In this document: piece by piece, positions 46,102-55,432 of the stretch
Position numbering within the stretch: the stretch's first letter is position 1
Layout of the letters: every line of letters begins with the position of its first letter
Source of the DNA: Campanula takesimana
Lineage: Eukaryota; Streptophyta; Magnoliopsida; Asterales; Campanulaceae
Length of the DNA: 64,000 bases
NCBI GenBank assembly: GCA_026119855.1
Contig: JAOWBW010000060.1
Span: 496,001-560,000 of the forward strand
Reading direction: 5' to 3'
Program-made: the position numbers and the translations under genes
Notes under the pieces: generated by a model
What the model was told of the DNA's origin: nothing
Databases searched by the model: none
What the model saw: the letters and a program-made list of their open reading frames with translations, nothing else

Positions 46102-46368
46102 CTTTTCCCTTAACACCCAAATTCTAGTTTAAGCTTCTAATAACAAGCATTTGTAGACTACCTTCTTGGCTTCTAGTATTGTACAGTAATATTATTTTAA
46201 AAACATGTGTTTTAGCATTTAGCGATGATAATGTGTAGATTTTAAAATATGGTACTCCACTTGATATTTTTAAATAACCAAATTGTAGTTATCAAGAAAA
46301 TAAATAATTAGGAACCAAATTGTAATGAAAGCAACAAGATAATGTTATGGGGGAGAAACCATTCTCAC

Positions 46369-46570
46369 CTGCCAGCAGCAGATATGTAACGCCAGAGCAG
46401 TGCGCCTGGAAGGTGTTTGCTGAAATGCTCCAACTAAACCCGTACCAAAAGTAAGTGTCTGTCTGAGTCTCGAACTTGTCTCCACTCGGTTGGTATGAAT
46501 CATGGTCGAGGATACTTTCAACCCTGTGAGAATAAAGCTTCAAGTATGGACATTTATGGAAGTAGGGTGA
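46369..46570 (-). other. Conserved exon-like block upstream of gene H
   Basis: On the minus strand this 202-nt block is bounded by an acceptor (AATTGCAG) and a donor (GTGAGAATGG) and is open in one frame (SPYFHKCPYLKLYSH...SGVTYLLLAG). A matching 211-nt block with both splice sites lies upstream of gene I (50839-51049); the two differ by a 9-nt indel that keeps the frame. It ends in phase 1, like SDR exon 1. It could be a 5' leader exon, an alternative first coding part or a relic. No ATG is seen in frame inside it. Confidence 0.5.
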
Positions 46571-46620
46571 CTGCAATTGGAAAGATTTGACAAGGCAGCT
46601 GTGCCTTGAGTTTCATCTAA

Positions 46621-46787
46621 TGTACAATCGAATCAAATTGTGTACAAAGGAAAAACTTGATAATATTCCATTCAAACATAAAATTCTCTTATGAGCTTTG
46701 CCAAACTTCGACGCATTGCTGCTCTTTCCTGGTCATGAACATTTTGTTCTCTCCAAAGTCAAGTGTGTTATCTTACTTCCTCCCATA
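46621..46787 (-). pseudogene. Truncated 3' end of the BTB/POZ gene
   Basis: Matches 51335-51498, the 3' end and flank of the intact BTB gene. The frame gives FMTRKEQQCVEVWQSS and then a premature TAA caused by a one-base deletion. Homology stops abruptly at about 46787, so this marks one breakpoint of the duplication that made H and I. Confidence 0.85.
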
Positions 46788-47194
46788 GATTGTGAGGTTG
46801 ACATTTACCAATGAGCCACTCTTTCGGAGACAATACCGTTTTGTTAGATTTGTCAGAATAATTAAAACCATAAATTACAAATAAAAAAACTAGAATATGA
46901 ATGATTTATTACTTAATTAAACTATAATTGCCAATTGGATTGAAGCTACCCTATTTTAAATATAATACTAACATTAGTTTTTTTTTTCCTTTTTTATAAA
47001 CGGGGAACTTCAAAATAAGGGGACCTGAGCGATCGCTTACCCAACTCTCGGCTTTGAAATAACTATAACACTTTCTTAGTTCATCATAACATAAGTGTCG
47101 CGTTTCCAAATAAGAAAATAGTCTTAGTATAATTTTACAATAGCACAATCAATATACAAATAAATAAAGCACATTCTTTAAAACATAATGATGT
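46788..47194. other. Junction region between the H and I units
   Basis: Unique AT-rich DNA followed by the 3' flank of gene I; CAATATACAA-type sequence is shared with the 3' flank of gene H near 43850. No gene is seen. Confidence 0.5.
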
Positions 47195-50100
47195 TCAACT
47201 ACTGGTCAGGTCCAAGCTGATATCCCATAGTTTCTTTGCCAATTCTGAATCTCTGGCCAAAGAGCTTGGTTTGCTTATATTACAGCTTATAAAGTACTCC
47301 CCTGTCACACCCTTAACCTGTGGATGCAATGCTATATAGCATGTCGTTGCCGCTCCCTTCATTCAATTCAAACACAACATTTGAATGAACGAGTTTAAGC
47401 CGATTTGTGGCACACCAAAGTTGCAAAGTTTGAACTAATATAGCTAAAGTAAAGTTTATAATGCGTACCTGCTGTACATTCTTGAACAAATATCTCATAA
47501 TAAACTTGATAAGGCCTGTATCAAGTTAATAATAATGAAAAACAAAACAACTACTCCGTGTAACTTAAAGGATAGACAAGAATGGCTCAATCGGAGGTTT
47601 ACCATGAAGAAAACCCGAGTGACGGGCAATATTGGTGGCAACTCCTCCTGGATGAAGTGAGTTTGCAGTTAAGTCTGCTCCTTCTTCCTGAACAATACCC
47701 ATAAATCATATCATGCATCAAGAAAGATTGTCCGTCACATTTAATTTAAGACAACTTTCTAGAAACGCGGTTCAACTATTAACAAAGAACATGAAATCAG
47801 AGCAATCAAGAAAGCATGGATACCTTCAAGCGTCTAGCAAGTTCATTTGCGTGCAATATATTTGCAAGCTTTGATGGTCCGTACTTGAATCTGACAAGTA
47901 AATTTAACAATGAGTGTTAATAGAATTTCCACATAACTAAAGAAATCTACACCACAGCATAAAATGCTGATGAGTAACAGGTTAAATGAAATGTGTGAGG
48001 TACTTGCATTCTATTTTCGTTTATTTTGTCGAACTGGATTTTAGGGTGCACCAACCAATGCCCCCCAGATGAAACATTTATGATCCTTCCTTCTACTTGG
48101 CTTTGAGAAGCTGTAGTCTTCATGATCTCTAGCAAAAGATTTGTCAGCAAAAAGTGACCTGCAAGGTCAAAGTTTCTACAGCTGAAGAACTCGATTTTGG
48201 GAGCCCTCTAGTGATGGGAAAATCAGGCTCCAAGCAATATGAGTATTAAGAAGGAAAGAAACAAACAAATCATACAAAAACACAAGAAATGATAACTTAG
48301 TTCGTCACAAGATCAAACTACCTCTAGGGGCACTACCAAGCCAGGATCATAGTCAATAATCTCTCTAGGTGGTGTTACAATGCGTTCATGGTCGTCACTT
48401 GGCTTTTTATAGGATACCGGAGCCTTAATCCCTAAAGGGTGACAATACCCTACGCAAAAAAGGAATCATGCACAAAAACGAAATATCTTACTACGGGGCT
48501 ATGCGGCCGCACCATGCAACCGCATAGGTCCCAGACGAAATCCTTCTTCTTTCTGGTAATCCATGCGACCCCTTATGCCACCACATTAACCCCTACGCGA
48601 AGTGCATCATGCGGCTGCATAGTCCTAGCGTGACATACCGCAATTTCCCCAATTTTTTCCCGCGTACCCTTGATCCTCCATTCCCTGTTTGGCTCCAGTC
48701 CCAACAATCTCCCGCCTGGAGATAAACTAATCCCGTACTCCTCTTGAACACATGTTAGTGGCCTAACTGAACAATTTGTTGCCGAGGTGCCCTCCGCCAT
48801 CCTTAGGTTCAACAATTTACTCATTAGATGAGTCTTGTTCGCTGTTGATGGGGCCTCGTACATGTGAGCCAACATCTCCATCGTAGTCTTGGCCTCTAGC
48901 ACATTCTTTGCAAAATCTTTGGTCAATGTTTGTATCACCAGAACCAATGCTTTTCTATCCAAAACAACCCAATTTTGGTCGTACGGCAAGCTCTGAGAAT
49001 TATACTCAATTATCTCTGAATGTTGTGTTACAATGTGTTTATGGCGTCACTTGGCTTTATACATGATACTAGACCCTAAGCCCTAAAGGATTACAATACC
49101 CCCCTATGCTTAAAAATAATCCTGGAGAAAAGGGAAAAATTAGACTGCGGGGGCCTAGGGATGGCAATTTGACCGCTTTGATCCAAACTGAAAATTTATT
49201 TAATATTTTCCTAAATTATACTTTTTAATTTGTGTTTATAAGTGATATTTTGATGATTTTGGACTATTCTCCATAGAACATTCAACATTGTGCTTAAAAA
49301 TAAATTTTACTCAAAAAAATTTAGGATAGAAAATAAGACTTTTGATTTAAATTCGGGTCGGATCGGATTGGTCGCGGATTCTTGATTTTCGGGTTGGCTG
49401 ATTTGGGATTCGGATCAGGGCCGATCCGAACCCGACCCGTGGACATCCCTATAAAACAGGGCTATGCGGCCGCACCACGCGACCGCATATGTCCCACCCG
49501 AAATCCTGCTTCTTTCTGTAATACATGTGACCCCTTCTGTCACCGCATAACCCCTATGCGAACGCACCATGCGGGCTCATAAGTCCCAGCGTGAAATTCT
49601 GTAATTCCCCCCCACCCTTTTCTTTCGCGTAGCCTCAATCCTCCAATTCCGGTTTGGCTCCTATCCTAACATCTAGCGCCTATTGTCTTGCAGTTTATTT
49701 CAATATTCCCTTTCCCTCTTACTTATTGGTTCATCTCAGAAAACAGTCCCATTTCCAAAAAAAAAAGAGTAATAATATTAGTGTCGTTTGAGAAGGTACA
49801 AACAAGTAAAACTATATACTTAAAAAGTTTGACTTTAAAATATAACAAAGGGGGAACAGACCATTCAGTATTCAATTCATTCCAAATCAAGAGTCTTATT
49901 GCAGTTGTTTGTAGAAGAATGAGGGGAATACCTAAATAATTAGTGGCAAAGTGCAGTTCTATGTTGTCTTCGGAAAGCATATACTTTGAAAGAAAGACAC
50001 CTGCATTATTACTTCAGAAACAAAGAATCACCAGCCTTACGATAAATAAGAAAAAACTCTCATTCGAATAAGGAAAACCGATTATTACGAGCAGTTTTCG

Positions 50101-50561
50101 AAGAATCACCATCATGTTTAACTTACATGAGGATGTTTAGAGGAATGCACAGGGATTTGTACTTGAGAGCGAATTGCCTTACTGAAGCCATTGAGCTGAG
50201 ATCCAACTCCATAACATCAATATTTGCAGTGGCAACTTCCTCGAGTATGTTATCTTTGACTTTCTTCCCAGCATCTACGTTTCTTACTGCCATAACAACA
50301 TGAACACCACGCAGAGCAAGAACCCTTGCAGTCTCCATGCCGATACCACTTGATGCTCCTGAAATCACAATATAATTGAAAAATAGTTGATAATAAAATA
50401 AAATATCGGCTTTTTTTTTGGAAAACCAAATTAGAGCAGATATGAGAACAAGGACCCGTAATGATTGCAGTGAGGCCAGTTCCATCAATCCCTTGGGTAA
50501 CTTGCTCAGCTGTTGAATTAGAGGAAAACCCAGATGACTCTTTTCCTCCCCAAAACCACAT
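47195..50561 (-). CDS. SDR gene I: TIC32-like short-chain dehydrogenase, 309 aa
   Basis: Eight exons on the minus strand: 50456-50561, 50127-50358, 49932-50011, 48008-48158, 47824-47890, 47603-47687, 47469-47515 and 47195-47356 (930 nt, open). Exon lengths match gene H except for one extra codon at the end (LWDISLDLTSS). TGASSGIG, NNAG, NVSSGG and YGPSK (193-197) are kept. Exon 4 is followed by GCAAGTAC, so intron 4 would be a GC-AG intron; gene H has GTAAGTAT at the same place. Intron 3 has grown to 1.77 kb by insertion of a Copia-like element. If the GC donor is not used, the protein would be broken after exon 4. A probable NADP(H) oxidoreductase; substrate unknown. Confidence 0.85.
48180..49690 (-). 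mobile_element. Decayed Copia-type LTR retrotransposon in intron 3 of gene I
   Basis: Two direct repeats, 48373-48706 and 49026-49671, read TGTTRGGA at one end and TGTAACA at the other on the minus strand and look like LTRs. The second holds a 296-bp hAT-like insert; without it the lengths agree (about 334 and 350 bp). Between them, on the minus strand, is a frame with WVVLDRKALVLVIQTLTKD, AKTTMEMLAHMYE and KTHLMSKLLNLRM, the Copia gag (UBN2) pattern. No protease, integrase or reverse transcriptase remains. It shares the strand of gene I. The outer edges are approximate. Confidence 0.75.
49156..49451. mobile_element. hAT-like MITE inside the retroelement LTR
   Basis: The ends TAGGGATGGCAA and GGACATCCCTA are inverted, like the ends of 12762-13092. 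Internal CGGATCGG / CCGATCCG motifs occur. No clean 8-bp duplication is visible. It is 296 bp. Confidence 0.6.
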
Positions 50562-50838
50562 TTTTTTTTCTCTCAACACCAGAATTCTACTTTAAACTTC
50601 TAATAACGAGCTTTTGTAAATTACTTATTCGGCTTCTAATACGGAGTATTATTTTCAGAACATGTGTTTTGGCTTTTAGCAATCATAATGGGTATATTTT
50701 AATCATGGTACTCCACTTCCACTTGATATTTTTATACAATTAAAATAACCAAATTGTTGCTATCAGAAAAAATAAAATAAAAATAGTACTGAAAGCAACA
50801 AGATAATGTTACTTGGGGGGGAGGGGGACCGTTCTCAC

Positions 50839-51049
50839 CTTCCAGCAGCAGATATGTAACACACAAGTTGCAGAAGCAGTGCACCTGGAAGATATTTGCT
50901 GAAATGCTCCAACTAAACCCGTTACCAACAGCAGTGTCTGTCTGAGTTTTGAACTTGTCTCCACCCGATTGGTATGAATCATGATCGAGAATGCTTTTAA
51001 GCCTGTAAGAATGGAGCTTCAAGTACGGACATTTACGGAAGCAGGGCGA
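50839..51049 (-). other. Conserved exon-like block upstream of gene I
   Basis: The counterpart of 46369-46570, with acceptor CTATTACAG and donor GTGAGAACGG. The frame reads SPCFRKCPYLKLHSY...NLCVTYLLLEG. It sits between gene I and the BTB gene, on their strand. Function unknown. Confidence 0.5.
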
Positions 51050-51386
51050 CTGTAATAGGAAAGATTCAAACAAGGCGGGACATGCCTTGAGTTCCGTCTA
51101 TTGATCAACAGGAACTCAAGTCAGCAATGCTTAACATTCATTTATGATACCAATTAAATAAAGGGTTACTTAAAGATATCGATGAAAATTGGCAAATTAA
51201 GCATAATAATTCTTGTAGACGGAAAGAAATAGCATCAATCAGTAAAAAACAGAGAAAGATGAGGCAAAAATGGATCAACAAACATATTTTCATTGATGTC
51301 ATATAATAATAAACTAAAAAAAAAACTTTTGTACAGTCTAATCAAATTGTGTACAGAGGCAAAACTTGATAATATTCCACTCAAAC

Positions 51387-52802
51387 TTAAAATCCTCTTA
51401 CTGAGCTTTGCCAAACTTCGACACATTGCTGCTCTTTCCTGGTCACAAACATTTTGTTCCCACCGAAGTCTAAGTGTGTTATCCTACTTCCACCCATATC
51501 TTTCGCTCTCCCCATCGAGTTCTTCCGGAATACTCTTTCCTCTAACCCGTCTTCACTTTTCCTTGTCGCACCGATCAAAACCTCTGACCACAACTCCAAG
51601 TCCCCTCCTTTACTTGAAAAAACTTGATTCCCATGTGACTTAATCTTACACCCAGACCCTTCCTTCTTCCCATTGACCACTTTTCTTTTGTCACCAAGAC
51701 AAACCCATGGACTTTCAGAACGTATGTTTCTTAAATCAATATAAGACACCTCTCCTGAATTAACCCCAACTTTGAACATGGCTGAAAGATTGTCTGAAAC
51801 TGTGATATCCGAAAAGCAATCTACTTTTTCCTTAATTTCCCACACTACATTTCCCGACCTTATATCCCAAAACTTGATGTTTCCCGCTACTCCAGCGGGT
51901 CCACTGTGAGACCCGGAAGCCATTAACAAGTTATGAGTTGAAACCCAACTCAATTTTGTAGAGGGAATGGCAGAATCAAGGTCAGCACCAAATATTTCAT
52001 TATGACCAATCTCCATGACGGGAAGAAAACTTCCTTGAAGATCATAAACCATAATTGAATTTGAATTCCTACGCCCTGACTCGAAGCTAGTGAATAAGAA
52101 CTCGGGGGAAGACCCAATTGCTTGAACTGTTGAGCTAGACTTAGTGACATTCTCCCAATTCAAAGTCTCCCTAACAAAACCATTATCAAGATCAATGATT
52201 TGCAGCCCGGAAAAATCTGTGGCGCCGGCTGCTACCACTTTTGATGACAAAGCTAGTAGAGAATCAATAGCTGTGAACTGAGTCAAAATCGTCGATTTTC
52301 GTTGTAAAGACCAATCAAAAGATGTAACCTTGCTACCATGTGCAACATGAACAGACCCAAATGGGGTGGAAGCGATTGCCGAAGGCGAATCCCTCCCAGA
52401 CAAAGGCAAAACAAGAGATTTTTCAAGATTATAAGCTTCAAATTGAGATGGGTTTGACTGAGAATTAACAAGAAGATTCTCAATTCCATAATATTGAGAC
52501 TCAGAAATCAAATCTTGGACATCAAAAGCTTTGGCCTTTGAGGGGAGATTACCGGTTCTAAGAAGAGATAAAAGGATAGAGAACAATTCAGGGTCTCTAT
52601 CAATGAAGGGCACGGCCTGATCAGAATCAAGAACCCTAGAAAAGAGGGACTTTGACCCACCAAGGGTTAGGGTTTGTCTGGTGGTTTGAAAAATCTGACC
52701 ACCCACATCAATTGAAATAATGTTGGAAACATAATCAGATGAATTTTTCATTTTGTGACCAAACCCATTTGAAAGAGGCCTTGATTCTGCAAAGGGTGGC
52801 AT
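51387..52802 (-). CDS. BTB/POZ domain protein with WD40-like C-terminal part, 471 aa
   Basis: A single exon. An N-terminal BTB/T1-type domain (about residues 27-115: ISIDVGGQIFQTTRQTL, LLSLLRTGNLP, DLISESQYYGIENLL) is followed by a beta-propeller-like region with ITLWDIRSG-type units (IKFWDIRSGNVVWEI, VSYIDLRN). This layout and length match Arabidopsis At5g41330, At2g24240 and At4g30940. BTB proteins often act as substrate adaptors of CUL3 ubiquitin ligases; that role is inferred. The start at 52802 is the first ATG after a TATA box (52921-52926) and gives the family N-terminus. Its 3' end was copied to 46621-46787. Confidence 0.93.
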   Translation of the reverse strand: MPPFAESRPLSNGFGHKMKNSSDYVSNIISIDVGGQIFQTTRQTLTLGGSKSLFSRVLDSDQAVPFIDRDPELFSILLSLLRTGNLPSKAKAFDVQDLISESQYYGIENLLVNSQSNPSQFEAYNLEKSLVLPLSGRDSPSAIASTPFGSVHVAHGSKVTSFDWSLQRKSTILTQFTAIDSLLALSSKVVAAGATDFSGLQIIDLDNGFVRETLNWENVTKSSSTVQAIGSSPEFLFTSFESGRRNSNSIMVYDLQGSFLPVMEIGHNEIFGADLDSAIPSTKLSWVSTHNLLMASGSHSGPAGVAGNIKFWDIRSGNVVWEIKEKVDCFSDITVSDNLSAMFKVGVNSGEVSYIDLRNIRSESPWVCLGDKRKVVNGKKEGSGCKIKSHGNQVFSSKGGDLELWSEVLIGATRKSEDGLEERVFRKNSMGRAKDMGGSRITHLDFGGNKMFVTRKEQQCVEVWQSSVRGF

Positions 52803-52920
52803 GATAAAGCTTTGGAATACAATAATAATTCAGATGAATAAAAATCTAGAAAAAATAATTTACACACCTGAAAAGAAATGAACTTTGAGCTTGAACAGGA
52901 AGGGTGGGCGAATTGGAGCG

Positions 52921-52926
52921 TATATA
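52921..52926 (-). promoter_or_regulatory. TATA box of the BTB gene
   Basis: TATATA on the minus strand, about 120 bp upstream of the ATG, followed by a plausible short leader. Confidence 0.6.
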
Positions 52927-52959
52927 GGAGGGTGGAGGAGAGAGATGAGAAAGTCAAAG

Positions 52960-55432
52960 GGGGGTGGTTTTGTGGTCAATAAAGAAAGGCCAAGGAGGAA
53001 GGGTCCTGTTTAGAAGAGAAGTCTTTGAAAGTTAGCCAACCTGGACCAGTTTTTTGTTTTTTTCATTTTTATCCTTCCAACTTTTGATAAAAAGCCATTA
53101 TACCCCCCCCCCTGTTATTTCAACTTAGTGCATAATACCCCTTATTGTATTCAAAGAATCTAGTTATAGTCTTATAGATCAATGACCATCTTCACACATG
53201 CTATATTGGCATCGTTGGTATTAATGAAAATAGCGAAAAATCTTTGATTCGTCATATCTAGTCATCTTTCAAGAACCCTCGTTTTGTATCGCACATTTCT
53301 GTTGATTTAGATTTGATTAATTATGATCTGGATGTAATTTTTTTCATCACGGGTGAAGTGTGGACACTGTGGTTAGCGGATTGTAGTGGTGTGAGTAGAG
53401 CCGTCAATTCGGGACCGTCCCGTCCCGGGATATATATGGGACGGGACAGCATATTCTTGTCCCGAAAAAATGCGGGACTATTCGGGGCGTCCCGTATGGG
53501 ACGCGGGACAAAGCGGGATGGGACGGGACGGGACGGGACGTCCTGCATTTTTTAAATCCCAACCCAGCACAACAGCCCAATCCCAATTCTCAACCCAAAC
53601 ATGCCAACATCGAACTGTTTGTTGTTGCAGAACATGAGCCAACTAATAGAGGTGGTGCTTTTGCAGATATGTTCAGCAAAGCAATCACCATGAAAATTTC
53701 AAGAGAGAGAGATTTAGAGATAGAAAAATCCATTCAAATTTAGTGTTTTAACGACTGCACGCGAGTTAGAAGGTCACTGATTTAATGCGTACCTGTTTTC
53801 AAAAACGTGTAAATACATTGTTCATGAACCGGATTGCAGCTATTCATATACCAAGGTCAACAGACCTGGTGCATTATCCTTCGCTCAAAGTCGTTCCGGA
53901 TTGCAGCTATTCATATATTACCCATGGATTAGGGACTGGGAGATGCTTGTGAGACGGAACAGAAGATGGACATGTACTGCTTGCTGTTGCTGCCTGCATT
54001 TTATTTTTGTTGGATTTATTTTACTTTTCTTTTGAACAAACTTGTTGTTGGCATGTTGCTGTTGCTGTCTTGCTGCCTTTTATTTATCTAGTATTGTTAT
54101 AATACTTGGATGTAATGTAAGGACTAAGTAAGTATTAGTATTAGTATTTGTTGGATTTATTTCAAAATTGTTATTTTGTGATCGGGTGATCGCGTCAACC
54201 TATCCCGTCTTTGTCCCGAATTGTCCCGCGTCCCGAGGTAATTTGGGATGGGACGGGGTATTTAGGTCCCGCGATAAATTGGTCATGTCCCGTCCCGTAT
54301 AGTTGGCGGGACATCATAGTTTTGTCCCTTCCCGTCCTGTTGTCCCGAATTGACGGCTCTAGGTGTGAGTAGGAAAATCTCGTTTGTTTGAAATAGAAGG
54401 GGCAACGAACACAAACAAAAGAAACTATGAGGTGCTTATAAGCCTAGTATTATACCACAAGGGGCACCCAATCATTTCATTTACTGTTTGAAATTTTATT
54501 TACCTTTTTTTTGTATTTTTTTTTTATTGGCACGTTGTGCTTTGTATCAATGTGTTTATTTTTATTTTAGCTCTCAATTCTTGCTCCTTACATAATTAGC
54601 CTCGTGCTTTTGGTGCTTATCAAAGACTAGTCTTGGTCAACAGACTCAAACACACACCATATTATTATGCCCACCAAACAATCTAAAGTCCAAACTTTCA
54701 AGAGCATGTTAAGAAGGAACTTTCCTAGGCAGTTTTGCCTCTGAGAATTTTGAAGACATACCAAAAATTAAAAATACAAAAAGTGACGGTCTCTCACGTG
54801 AGAGAGAGAGTCGGAAATTGTAGAGTAAAAAAAGCCTTGTGCAAGTTGCTCCTAGCTAAGGCAGTTTACCTAACAATAATGCAATGCTTTATTATTCTAG
54901 GATTAAAGGGTGAAGAATAAAGCCATAAAGTCAAGGCTACCATACCATCCAAAACTTCACCATCATTCTCACATCAGCACCAAGATTTATCAAATTTACT
55001 ACTCTTCTATTCATCATTTATAAAACCATAATGTGTCAAAATTTTACATTAAATAACAGCAAGCTCGCCGGCGATAACATCAGGCCAGGGCCACCCGACG
55101 GAGTCGAGCTGTTGACTAGTCTATATTACATTATTGGCAAAGGACAAATACAAGTATCCAAGCTGTTGTTAGGCTATACTATTATACTACTATGTAATGT
55201 TGTCACTTTAGCTAGAAATATAAGATTATATTCTAATTCTAGCAAAAACATACCCATTTTGTCTCTTTGATGGTCAAGTAAGTGATCAAAAAAGCAGTCT
55301 CCGTCCATTTGTCAACTTCATCAATCAGTCTTTGATTCTAGAATCTCCCCTTCCTTCCATGCTGTGTAGAAGAACCAAGTTAGAGAGTGATTGATTAACT
55401 TATGCTTCTTGTTGCATTCTCAACTGTTTGGC
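52960..55432. other. Intergenic between BTB and hydroxyproline-rich genes
   Basis: Contains a 966-bp hAT element (53396-54361). The remainder (52960-53387 and 54370-55432) is AT-rich with no recognisable gene; 55020-55430 is probably 3' flank of the hydroxyproline-rich gene. Confidence 0.6.
53396..54361. mobile_element. Non-autonomous hAT, 966 bp, with exact 8-bp target duplication
   Basis: The ends TAGAGCCGTCAATTCGGGAC and GTCCCGAATTGACGGCTCTA are perfect 20-bp inverses. GGTGTGAG flanks both sides (53388-53395 and 54362-54369). Subterminal GGGACGGGAC and TCCCGTCCCG motifs cluster at both ends. The middle has no transposase frame. The undamaged ends and duplication point to a fairly recent insertion. 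Confidence 0.88.

Noticed and set aside
48498..49600. CRISPR-like or tandem repeats of TATGCGGCCGCACCA
   Set aside because: Only two copies, each part of a retroelement LTR; this is a plant nuclear sequence.
52823..52868. A tiny intron in the BTB leader
   Set aside because: The stretch between the donor-like and acceptor-like sites is only about 20 nt, below the size plants can splice.
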